From the NCBI GenBank assembly GCA_026392145.1, contig JAPLCS010000061.1, positions 1,441 through 8,566 on the forward strand: a DNA stretch of 7,126 nucleotides. The letters are read 5' to 3'. Of the stretch, positions 1-6,992 are shown one piece after another. This stretch comes from Fimbriimonadales bacterium. GTDB taxonomy: Bacteria; Armatimonadota; Fimbriimonadia; Fimbriimonadales; Fimbriimonadaceae. The position numbers and the translations under genes were made by a program. Under the pieces are notes generated by a model that was not told the origin of the DNA, did no database searches, and was given only the letters and a program-made list of their open reading frames with translations. Numbering within the stretch: position 1 is the first letter of the stretch; each line of letters begins with the position of its first letter.

Positions 1-520
1 CAAGCCAAATCGAAAGTCCCCCTCCCTGACTCATGCCCGAAACACCAATCCGCCCCGAGTCGACTTGCACCAGCGCCTGCATAATCCTCAGCGCAATCAC
101 ACAATCCTGGAAGAAACGTCGAAATATCCACTCATAGGGATCATCAGCACCCTGAGCAAAATAACCCCTCTCAGGGGTGTAAGACTCTTGATGAAAAGCG
201 CTTTCACCGTGCAGGTTAAAGCTCATACTCACCATTCCCTGCCGAGTCCCATACTCATCAGGAAGTTTCGACTCTCGTCCATAAGGAGGAATCCACAAAA
301 AACCAGGAAGCGAACGAGCACCCTCTGGGAATGCCACCCATCCGTGCTTTGCTTGTCCATCTACGCCCCGAAAGCTGAACGACTCCACAACATGAGAATC
401 GTGTGGAAAGGCATTTATCTTGAGGTTGGAAATATCAATCGGAGCATCCAACGCCTCCTGAAGAGTTTCCTTCCAAAACTCCTCAAAATCTAAAGGAATC
501 TCGTAAGGGATTTCAATCAT
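1..520 (-). CDS. Acetyl xylan esterase / cephalosporin-C deacetylase family (AXE1, CE7-like) protein, 3' end beyond window
   Basis: Translating the minus strand from the ATG at 520 gives 173 uninterrupted residues that run off the left edge. The N-terminal stretch DFEEFWKETLQEA (residues 11-23) matches the start of AXE1 esterases. A central part (around PGFLWIPPYG, 72-81, and GYFAQGADDPYEW, 119-131) is followed by RIGVSGMSQGGG (157-168), the family's nucleophile elbow GxSQGGG, with Ser164 as predicted nucleophile. The catalytic Asp and His would lie in the missing C-terminal part. Known members (about 320 residues) remove acetyl groups from xylo-oligosaccharides or cephalosporin C and are usually cytoplasmic; no signal peptide is visible here, which agrees. 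The ATG overlaps the TGA of the upstream NIL gene (ATGA), so translational coupling is likely. The family call is firm; the substrate is unknown. Confidence 0.88.
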   Translation of the reverse strand, partial: MIEIPYEIPLDFEEFWKETLQEALDAPIDISNLKINAFPHDSHVVESFSFRGVDGQAKHGWVAFPEGARSLPGFLWIPPYGRESKLPDEYGTRQGMVSMSFNLHGESAFHQESYTPERGYFAQGADDPYEWIFRRFFQDCVIALRIMQALVQVDSGRIGVSGMSQGGGLSIWL

Positions 521-804
521 GCGCCAACGGCACGTCGCTGTGATTCAACGTGCAGCCCAGTGGTCATCAGCCACGCAATTGCCCGCTGAATATCCTCAAC
601 TTCACCCTTCAACTCAACTTCCATACTTCCAAAATCAGCATCCACATTCGCTCGAACTATGTTCACGACAATGTTAAAGTCCTTGCTAAGTCGCCAAATC
701 CAAGGCTCACCAACAGATTGCTTGCCGGCAGAAAGTTGAACATTGATTGATTCCATTACTGCAATTCTACCTTTGCGAAATCCAATGGCAAAAGCCTTAA
801 ACAT
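517..804 (-). CDS. Stand-alone NIL-domain protein
   Basis: This is a 95-residue protein. Residues about 20-85 resemble the NIL domain, a ferredoxin-like fold named after a conserved Asn-Ile-Leu stretch and found as the C-terminal ligand-sensing domain of MetN-type methionine ABC ATPases and in some ferredoxins. Visible hallmarks are [25 protein letters not shown] (roughly 31-55) and a following [10 protein letters not shown]...[10 protein letters not shown] strand and helix. No ATPase, ferredoxin or membrane segment is attached. The ATG at 804 is chosen because AGGAG lies six bases upstream; an inner Met at 756 would leave the NIL core intact but lacks a good ribosome site. The gene ends in TGA overlapping the esterase ATG by four bases. 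The domain call is good; its ligand and purpose are unknown. A regulatory or amino-acid-sensing role next to leuA is only inference. Confidence 0.8.
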   Translation of the reverse strand: MFKAFAIGFRKGRIAVMESINVQLSAGKQSVGEPWIWRLSKDFNIVVNIVRANVDADFGSMEVELKGEVEDIQRAIAWLMTTGLHVESQRRAVGA

Positions 805-812
805 CGTATACT
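785..812 (+). promoter_or_regulatory. Candidate sigma-70-like promoter for leuA
   Basis: TATACT (807-812) matches the TATAAT -10 box in five of six bases. ATGGCA (785-790), 16 bases upstream, is a weaker -35 match (four of six to TTGACA). Transcription would start near 819, just before leuA at 835. Only 30 bases separate the divergent genes, so the -35 falls inside the start of the NIL gene. This comes from inspection only; such matches arise by chance. Confidence 0.25.
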
Positions 813-815
813 CCT
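811..815 (-). promoter_or_regulatory. Shine-Dalgarno site AGGAG of the NIL gene
   Basis: AGGAG on the minus strand lies six bases before the ATG at 804. It decides this start over the internal Met at 756. It sits inside the 30-base divergent gap and overlaps the candidate -10 of leuA on the other strand. Confidence 0.7.
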
Positions 816-834
816 ATCAAGAGTAAAAGTCATC

Positions 835-1980
835 ATGAGCCAAAGAGTTTTTGTCTTCGATACCACCCTGCGAGACGGTGAACAAAGTCCGGGAGTCCGC
901 CTGTCTCTGCCCGAAAAACTAGAAATTGGACACCAACTCGTCCGCCTCGGAGTCGACATCATCGAAGCCGGCTTCCCTATCTCCTCCCCCGGTGACTTCG
1001 AGAGCGTGCATACCCTTGCCACCGAACTCAAAGGCGTCACCGTGTGCGGTCTCACTCGAGCCCGACAAAAAGATATCGAAGTCGCCGCCGAAGCACTTCA
1101 ACCCGCCGAACGACGTCGAATCCACACCGGTCTGTGAGTCAGCCAGAACCACCTTGACAACAAGCTCAAAATGACCAAAGACCAAGCTCTCGAAGTCGGA
1201 GTCAATGCGGTCAAGTGTGCGCGTCAGTTCACAGACGATATCGAGTACTTCATGGAAGACTCAGGAAGAGCCGACCTCGATTATGTATACAAAGTCGTCG
1301 AAGAAGTCATCAAAGCCGGAGCCACCGTTATCAACGTTCCCGACACCACCGGCTACACCTACCCGAACGAGTATTTCTTGCTCATGCAAGGAATCATGAA
1401 CAACGTTCCGAATATCGATAAAGCCATCCTCAGCTGCCATTGCCACAACGACCTCGGAATGGCAACCGCAAACACCCTTGCCGGAGTCCTCGGCGGAGCC
1501 CGTCAAGTCGAAGTCACCGTGAACGGTATCGGTGAGCGCGCAGGTAACACCGCGTTAGAAGAAGTCGTCATGGCAATGTACATCCGACGAGATAAATTCG
1601 ACATGGCGACTCGAATTGACACCACCCAACTTCTCGCCACTTCAAAAATGGTGTCCCGCCTCACCGGGATGATGGTCCAAAGGAACAAAGCAGTGGTAGG
1701 AGCAAACGCCTACGCACACAGTAGCGGAATCCACCAAGACGGCGTGCTCAAGGATCGCTCCACCTACGAAATCATCGACCCGCTACTGGTCGGAGCCGAA
1801 AAGAGCGAAATCGTCCTCACCGCACGATCAGGCCGACACGGACTTCGATACCGACTCCTCGAACTCGGATACGAATTCACCCCCGAACGATTTGAAGAGA
1901 TCTACACGAAATTCCTCGAAATCGCCGACCAAGTCAAAGAAGTCGGAGACGAACATCTCCAAGAACTCGTTGCAAGCTAA
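835..1980 (+). pseudogene. leuA: 2-isopropylmalate synthase, short form, interrupted by one in-frame TGA
   Basis: LeuA condenses acetyl-CoA with 2-oxoisovalerate, the first committed step of leucine synthesis. The reading frame has 381 codons and is open except for TGA at codon 101 (1135-1137). From memory of the E. coli protein the alignment is ungapped through the metal ligands: DTTLRDGEQ with Asp14, HCHND with His202 and His204, and GIGERAGN with Asn238 all fall at the same numbers. RIHTGL precedes the stop and VSQNHL follows it; family members have Ala or Gly there (IHTFIATS, IHTGIGVS), so GGA to TGA is a one-base change. The protein ends after the AHSSGIHQDGVLKDR and RSGRHGLRYRL segments without the roughly 120-residue leucine-binding regulatory domain, as in the known ~390-residue LeuA forms, so the C-terminus is not obviously truncated. 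As read, it makes a 100-residue fragment lacking the HxH site. The ATG at 1171 could begin a 269-residue piece but has no ribosome site. Recent nonsense mutation, sequence error or readthrough all remain possible. Confidence 0.85.
1135..1137 (+). other. In-frame TGA inside leuA (codon 101)
   Basis: The context is GGT CTG TGA GTC AGC. The reading frame is the same on both sides, so this is a substitution and not a frameshift. The position corresponds to Ala101 of E. coli LeuA and to Gly in the IHTGIGVS form. It is flanked by a small imperfect inverted repeat (GGTCTG at 1129-1134, CAGAACC at 1144-1150) that would place the codon in a nine-base loop. Confidence 0.9.
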
Positions 1981-1997
1981 CTTAGTAGCAAACGTTC

Positions 1998-2018
1998 AAA
2001 AAATTAACCCGTCGGGCT
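1998..2018 (-). terminator. Weak intrinsic terminator at the end of the J-WD40 gene
   Basis: On the minus strand AGCCC-GAC-GGGTT can form a five-pair stem (one G-U pair), followed by AATTTTTT. It overlaps the TAA stop of the J-WD40 gene in the convergent gap with leuA. The stem is short, so efficiency is doubtful. In the plus direction only three G-C pairs form before a T5 run. Confidence 0.35.
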
Positions 2019-3182
2019 TTTTGCACCAATTTCAAAAAGCCTGACCACCTTATCCTGTCCACTTGCCGCGAGCCGAGTCCCATCGGCGCTAAACGCTACA
2101 CAGCTTATAGGTCGAGATGAAACCTCAATTCGAACGTTACCAACTCCCTTGGTAGCGTTCCAAAGTCCAACCGTCCCATCTCGAGAGCCAGATGCAAACA
2201 ACCACCCATTCGGGTGAAATGCCAACGATTCAATTGGCCGACCGTGCCCATAAAGCATCTTTACAAGCACCCCATCACTCATTCTAAAAACTCGAATACT
2301 CAGATCAACTCCAGCCACCGCAACATAATGACTGTCCTGGCTAAACGCAATCGCCGTCACCACTGACCGCAACCGCTCAATCGAATGCAAAAACTTTCCA
2401 GTAATTGCATCTCGAATAATGACTTTGGCGTCGGCAGTACCCGAGGCCAAAAGCTTGCCATCGTAAGAAAAAGCAACCGCAGTCACACTTGCATCATGGC
2501 TCCTCAGGGCAAATCTCGCACTGCCAGACTCAGAATCACAAACCTTCAGATGATGATGAACCGAACCCGCCGCAACCGCACGTCCATCTCCAGAAATAGC
2601 AACGCAAGAAACCCACTCCTCACTCATGCCTCTCCAACTCGTAACCCTATCCTGATCAATACTCCACACATTCACGTGGCTTTCCGTAGCACCAGCAGCT
2701 ACCGCCCGATTATGAGGAAACGCACGTAAAACCGACACCGCTCCAGACTCTAATTTAGTCTGTTTCAGCATCCCGCCGTCCTCATTCCACCAAATCACCT
2801 CGTTATCAAAACCAACCGAGAGCAACTGCCCAGAATCAGGAGCAAATGAAATGGAATAAACGGGAGTTTTATGCCCCGTCAATCGCTTAAGAAGTTTAAT
2901 AATGACCGGACTCTTGGGAGCCTCAGATCCAGCCGCCGTTTCTAACGCACCAGAAAGTAGAGCATCGTACTCTTCTCGTTTAGCCGCATCAATCAAGGTC
3001 TCAAACGCTTCATTGATACGCGCCATCGCCTCGTGAGCATCCGGAGAGGAGTTCACGTCGGGATGGTGCTTTTGTGCAAGACGCCGATACGCTTTTCGGA
3101 GCGTTTCATGATCAACGTTTGGACCAACACCCAACACATCATAAAACGTCGGGGAATTCGCAGTAGTCACTGACAGAAGCAT
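2004..3182 (-). CDS. J-domain protein fused to a seven-bladed WD40 propeller
   Basis: The protein has 392 residues. A J domain occupies about 12-74: YDVLGV (14-19), helix II KAYRRLAQKHHPD with the DnaK-activating HPD at 40-42, INEAFETL (56-63) and REEYD (69-73). There is no Gly/Phe linker or zinc-finger region, so it is a class C J protein, not DnaJ. After a short linker come seven WD40-like repeats at about 102-133, 146-175, 187-217, 227-260, 269-302, 310-344 and 353-386, enough for one closed propeller. The sixth is most canonical (GHG...ASGSRDGTVGLWN). No signal peptide or membrane helix is seen, so it is probably cytoplasmic. The expected role is recruiting DnaK (Hsp70) to whatever the propeller binds; the client is unknown. 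It follows groEL in the same direction, but a strong terminator lies between. The ATG start lacks a clear ribosome site; GTG at codon 5 is an alternative. Confidence 0.88.
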   Translation of the reverse strand: MLLSVTTANSPTFYDVLGVGPNVDHETLRKAYRRLAQKHHPDVNSSPDAHEAMARINEAFETLIDAAKREEYDALLSGALETAAGSEAPKSPVIIKLLKRLTGHKTPVYSISFAPDSGQLLSVGFDNEVIWWNEDGGMLKQTKLESGAVSVLRAFPHNRAVAAGATESHVNVWSIDQDRVTSWRGMSEEWVSCVAISGDGRAVAAGSVHHHLKVCDSESGSARFALRSHDASVTAVAFSYDGKLLASGTADAKVIIRDAITGKFLHSIERLRSVVTAIAFSQDSHYVAVAGVDLSIRVFRMSDGVLVKMLYGHGRPIESLAFHPNGWLFASGSRDGTVGLWNATKGVGNVRIEVSSRPISCVAFSADGTRLAASGQDKVVRLFEIGAKSPTG

Positions 3183-3260
3183 CTATTGTGACAGGTCAAA
3201 GCGATTTAATTCTTCGGTATTTCACGAAACCTAATCCGTTTAACAGATTACTAACCAACG

Positions 3261-3300
3261 AAAAAGCAAATAGGGTTGTCTCAAATGAGACAACCCTATT
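3261..3300 (-). terminator. Rho-independent terminator of groES-groEL
   Basis: This is a perfect 14-base inverted repeat: AATAGGGTTGTCTC at 3269-3282 and its complement at 3287-3300, with a four-base loop. Reading on the minus strand the stem is followed by TGCTTTTTC. It lies 39-78 bases beyond the groEL stop, in the right orientation to end the groESL transcript before the J-WD40 gene. Confidence 0.88.
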
Positions 3301-3338
3301 CAACAACCACCGGTGCTGTTTACCAGCTACCAGCCGTA

Positions 3339-4952
<1,614 letters not shown>

Positions 4953-4958
4953 TTAGGT

Positions 4959-4963
4959 TCCTT
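4959..4963 (-). promoter_or_regulatory. Ribosome binding site of groEL overlapping the groES stop
   Basis: Minus-strand TAAGGA combines the groES stop TAA with AAGGA, nine bases before the groEL ATG. Ribosomes ending groES would terminate on the groEL ribosome site, so coupling is likely. Confidence 0.65.
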
Positions 4964-5252
4964 ACTTTTCGAGAACAGCGAGCACGTCTTCGGCTCTGAG
5001 AATGATATAGTCGTTTCCTTCGACCTTAACTTCGGTACCACTGTACTTGCCGTAATACACATGGTCCCCGACCTTAACATCAACCACGGCTAAAGTGCCG
5101 GAGTCGAGTTGCTTGCCAGGACCCACTGCAAGAACTTCGCCTCGTTGAGGCTTTTCTTGGGCAGTATCAGGAAGGATGATGCCACCAGCAGTGGTCTGCT
5201 CTTTTTCGGCGGCTTTCACGATGATTCGATCATGAAGTGGTTTGATCTTCAT
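4962..5252 (-). CDS. groES: Co-chaperonin GroES (10 kDa, Hsp10)
   Basis: GroES forms the heptameric lid that caps GroEL. The 96 residues match the family length (E. coli 97). The N-terminal KIKPLHDRIIVK leads to the mobile loop that docks on GroEL (about 17-34, with the GGIILPD segment carrying the Ile-Ile-Leu contact). GEVLAVGPGK (38-47) and the GDHVYYGKYSGTEVK region follow, and the protein ends in ILRAEDVLAVLEK. It is the first gene of the operon with groEL. The ATG at 5252 has only a weak AAGAG ribosome site about nine bases upstream, but the start is fixed by family alignment. The leader upstream holds an inverted repeat and a CIRCE-like operator. The stop is TAA. Confidence 0.98.
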   Translation of the reverse strand: MKIKPLHDRIIVKAAEKEQTTAGGIILPDTAQEKPQRGEVLAVGPGKQLDSGTLAVVDVKVGDHVYYGKYSGTEVKVEGNDYIILRAEDVLAVLEK

Positions 5253-5289
5253 AGGTATAGACTCTTTTGGGGGTGCCCCTTCTCAACGC

Positions 5290-5308
5290 ACTTTGGACTC
5301 GCCAAAGT
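5290..5308 (-). repeat. Inverted repeat in the groES leader
   Basis: ACTTTGG and CCAAAGT are perfect seven-base arms around a five-base spacer. The repeat lies between the CIRCE-like operator and the groES start, so it should fold in the mRNA leader. On the minus strand it is followed by a second small GGGG-CA-CCCC element just before the weak ribosome site. Role unknown. Confidence 0.5.
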
Positions 5309-5330
5309 CACATCAAGGAAGGTCACGTGA

Positions 5331-5357
5331 TTAGCAGTGTACCCCTTAGAGTGCTAA
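5331..5357 (-). promoter_or_regulatory. CIRCE operator (HrcA binding site), one arm degenerate
   Basis: The consensus is TTAGCACTC-N9-GAGTGCTAA. The plus strand reads TTAGCAGTG, exactly nine bases, then GAGTGCTAA: one arm perfect, the other with two mismatches. It lies 79 bases upstream of groES, the typical place. HrcA bound here would repress groESL until heat shock. No hrcA gene is in the window. Confidence 0.88.
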
Positions 5358-5408
5358 CGCCATTCACCGCAAAGTTGTTGCAATTGATTTTTGATTTCAA
5401 AAAAAACC

Positions 5409-5430
5409 AGAATATTTTTGCGAATATTCT
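5409..5430. repeat. A/T-rich inverted repeat in the divergent intergenic region
   Basis: AGAATATT and AATATTCT are perfect eight-base arms around TTTGCG. On the minus strand it is followed two bases later by T8, which mimics an intrinsic terminator, but no minus-strand gene lies upstream. A protein-binding site is the alternative. Confidence 0.4.
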
Positions 5431-5504
5431 TTGAGAAAGTGTACGATTGGCACGGTTCTTGTGTCTTCAACTGTCATACACACGTATTCTAAGCGTATTC
5501 ACAC

Positions 5505-5533
5505 TTGGAACCCTGCGAATTATCGTTTATGCT
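5505..5533 (+). promoter_or_regulatory. Candidate promoter of the LolA-thioredoxin gene
   Basis: TTGGAA (5505-5510) and TATGCT (5528-5533) are each a four-of-six match to the sigma-70 consensus, with the ideal 17-base spacing. They lie 45 bases before the ATG. The call is by inspection only. Confidence 0.38.
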
Positions 5534-5550
5534 GTAACAAGGCGGTTACA
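5533..5550. repeat. Dyad TGTAAC-N6-GTTACA at the likely transcription start
   Basis: This is a perfect six-base inverted repeat with a six-base spacer. It begins at the last base of the candidate -10 and covers the expected start point, a typical place for a repressor operator; a leader hairpin is the alternative. No regulator is visible nearby. Confidence 0.4.
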
Positions 5551-5578
5551 TAAACTACATTTGCAACAAGGATAGCCA

Positions 5579-6589
5579 ATGAACGGATTACTTTTCATCA
5601 TAAACACTGCAGGGAGGTTGGAACTTCACACCGAAGAAGAACTTCCATCCATCGTGGTAGAAAGGTGCGCCAACTACTTGAAGACAGGCAAAATCCTCTC
5701 GGGAACCTACGAAATCAAAGCTACAGGCGAGAAGAAGTTCACCAGCACCGTCGATTTCATCCTCAAGAAAGATAACCTCGTTACCCTAGACGGCAAATCC
5801 TCACAAGAAATTTTCGATGGCAAATGGCATTTTGTCGCCAATAAACTAGAAAAAACCTACGTTCTCAAAGACCCACGCATCACCGGAATTCCCTATCAGG
5901 TCGGGTTCGAAGCCTTCACCAAAGTCAAAGGCTCTGGGCTAGAGAAAGTTTTCGACCCTGCCAAAGCCGTCGCAACCGTGTTCGATGGTCGCCCCATGGT
6001 CGCAATCAAACAGGCAGACCGCACTATCTACATCTCTCCCCAAACTGCCCTGCCATACGGAGTAGAAATGACCCTCGGAGCCGTGAACTACGAGCTACGT
6101 TTCACCAAACTTGATCTGAATCCGAACGTGGCGGAAAACAGTTTCCGCATTTCCCCACCTGTCGACTATAAGTTCGTTCCCTACGACTTCCCCACAATGC
6201 TCAAAGTTGGCAAAAAGGCTCCCAAGCTCGAATCACCTGCCCAAACTGCCCTCGACGCCCTCTCAACCCAGCACCCCACCATTGTGCTCATCTTCGTCAA
6301 CGAAAATGAACCGAGCAAAGAAACGCTAGAGAGCATGAACAAGATGGCGGCAACCAAAGACAAGATTAGCTTCGTGGTAATTACCGGAAGCGAGAAAGTC
6401 GCCGGCTCATCAAAGCGTCTTTCCAACCTGAACTTCGTCGTAGACAACTCTCTTGGAACCAAGAATCTTGCAAGCGCCTACGGCGTAGCACAGTACCCGT
6501 CCATCTACGTAACCACAGACGATGGAACATTAATTCACCGCCAAATCGGTGGTACCGAATCATTCCTTCAAACGGTTCTCAATCGCTAA
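5579..6589 (+). CDS. Two-domain protein: LolA/DUF2092-like region plus cysteine-less thioredoxin-like domain
   Basis: The protein has 336 residues and an ATG preceded by AAGGA at six bases. Residues about 25-195 resemble the LolA/DUF2092-type half-barrel: alternating strands, LVTLDGKSSQEIFDGKWHFVAN (around 67-88), then a late ENSFRISPPVDYKFV (186-200). Residues about 208-335 look like an AhpC/TSA-thioredoxin fold: VGKKAPKL, IVLIFVNE, a second strand ISFVVITG, AYGVAQYPSIYV with the likely cis-Pro307, and GTLIHRQIGG. The CxxC site is absent, with NENEPSKE where the redox cysteines should be; the only Cys is residue 30. Redox catalysis is therefore unlikely and a binding or structural role more plausible. 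Proteins of this architecture are normally exported, yet the N-terminus (MNGLLFIINTAG) is only a short hydrophobic stretch and not a convincing signal peptide. Exact function unknown. Confidence 0.78.
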   Translation: MNGLLFIINTAGRLELHTEEELPSIVVERCANYLKTGKILSGTYEIKATGEKKFTSTVDFILKKDNLVTLDGKSSQEIFDGKWHFVANKLEKTYVLKDPRITGIPYQVGFEAFTKVKGSGLEKVFDPAKAVATVFDGRPMVAIKQADRTIYISPQTALPYGVEMTLGAVNYELRFTKLDLNPNVAENSFRISPPVDYKFVPYDFPTMLKVGKKAPKLESPAQTALDALSTQHPTIVLIFVNENEPSKETLESMNKMAATKDKISFVVITGSEKVAGSSKRLSNLNFVVDNSLGTKNLASAYGVAQYPSIYVTTDDGTLIHRQIGGTESFLQTVLNR

Positions 6590-6607
6590 TTCAAACCGAG
6601 ACGAATT

Positions 6608-6952
6608 TCAAAACATCTCATGGGCTCGTAAAAGCCTCATGTTCACTCTGCCCCGCTCGTCAAACGGAATCCCTTCGCCTTCCAGCTTCTCTCGCTGCTC
6701 CATTTCCAACACATGTTTCCGCTTGGCAATCGGTAACGCTCCGTCAAACGCCACCACTCTCCACCACGGAATTTCACCAATCAGCGGCAGAGGCTCCAGT
6801 GGCAAAGGACCATCCAGAGTGGCCATTATCTTCCCCACCTGGCGTCCAGTACATCCCACCATTCTCCCTATCTCACCGTACGCCATCACGCTGCCACTTG
6901 GAATGGTCTTCACCATCTCAAAAACAAGCGTTCTCGCATCTTCGGTTTTCAT
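6608..6952 (-). CDS. Alkyltransferase-like protein (ATL; MGMT DNA-binding domain without active cysteine)
   Basis: The protein has 114 residues from the ATG at 6952; a TTG at 6958 adds two residues, and neither has a clear ribosome site. The fold is that of the O6-alkylguanine-DNA alkyltransferase C-terminal domain: VFEMVKTIPSGSVMAYGEIGR (about 10-30), the recognition-helix segment TGRQVG (35-40) with its probable arginine finger Arg37, and IPWWRVV (61-67). In true MGMT this last motif is PCHRV; the acceptor Cys is Trp63 here, the hallmark of ATL proteins. ATLs bind and flip O6-alkylguanine and hand it to nucleotide excision repair without removing the alkyl group. DERGRVNMRLL (98-108) is a typical C-terminus. 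It ends in TGA, convergent with the preceding gene by 18 bases, and has no terminator I can see. Confidence 0.88.
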   Translation of the reverse strand: MKTEDARTLVFEMVKTIPSGSVMAYGEIGRMVGCTGRQVGKIMATLDGPLPLEPLPLIGEIPWWRVVAFDGALPIAKRKHVLEMEQREKLEGEGIPFDERGRVNMRLLRAHEMF

Positions 6953-6992
6953 GCTCAACCATGATATCAGGTTCGGCTGGTAACATTAAATC

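Larger units (their letters stand above)
5253..5578. other. Divergent regulatory region between groES and the LolA-thioredoxin gene
   Basis: These 326 bases have no convincing gene. On the groES side are the leader with an inverted repeat (5290-5308) and a CIRCE-like operator (5331-5357). A/T-rich DNA follows, with two tandem copies of TTGATTT (5384-5397), an A8 run (5399-5406) and an inverted repeat (5409-5430). On the right side are a candidate promoter (5505-5533) and another inverted repeat (5533-5550). No clear groES -35/-10 pair could be picked by eye. Confidence 0.7.

Noticed and set aside
65..493. Plus-strand open frame of 142 codons
   Set aside because: It is antisense to the AXE1 esterase, which has a recognisable family sequence; the plus-strand product shows no domain.
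1135..1137. Genome-wide UGA = glycine code (as in SR1/Gracilibacteria), suggested by TGA at a Gly position
   Set aside because: The NIL gene (TGA at 517-519, overlapping the next ATG) and the ATL gene (TGA at 6608-6610) end at TGA exactly where their families end, the other complete genes have no internal TGA, and GGN is used freely for Gly.
1135..1180. Selenocysteine at the leuA TGA
   Set aside because: The position is Ala or Gly in the family, not Cys, and the bases after it do not form a convincing bacterial SECIS hairpin; no selenocysteine genes are in view.
919..1185. Minus-strand open frames over leuA (also 756-1055 and 1261-1506)
   Set aside because: They are antisense to a conserved protein and their low-complexity translations resemble no family.
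1171..1980. Separate gene starting at the ATG at 1171
   Set aside because: It is in the same frame as the upstream half, starts inside a conserved LeuA region (KLKMT) and has no Shine-Dalgarno site; it is the distal part of leuA.
1960..1980. Truncated LeuA lacking the regulatory domain through damage
   Set aside because: Short LeuA proteins of about 390 residues ending at this point are known; no remnant of a regulatory domain follows before the convergent gene.
2008..2025. Plus-strand terminator for leuA (CCC-GTC-GGG then T5)
   Set aside because: Only three G-C pairs form in this direction; too weak to call, though the minus-strand reading is listed at low confidence.
3232..3250. Inverted repeat TAATC-N9-GATTA upstream of the J-WD40 gene
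   Set aside because: Five-base A/T-rich arms with a wide spacer are expected by chance.
5323..5330. Palindrome TCACGTGA next to CIRCE
   Set aside because: A lone eight-base palindrome with no second copy or family context; not enough for an operator call.
6549..6983. Plus-strand open frame of 144 codons over the ATL gene
   Set aside because: The minus-strand ATL protein has clear family motifs; the plus-strand product has none and would overlap the end of the preceding gene.
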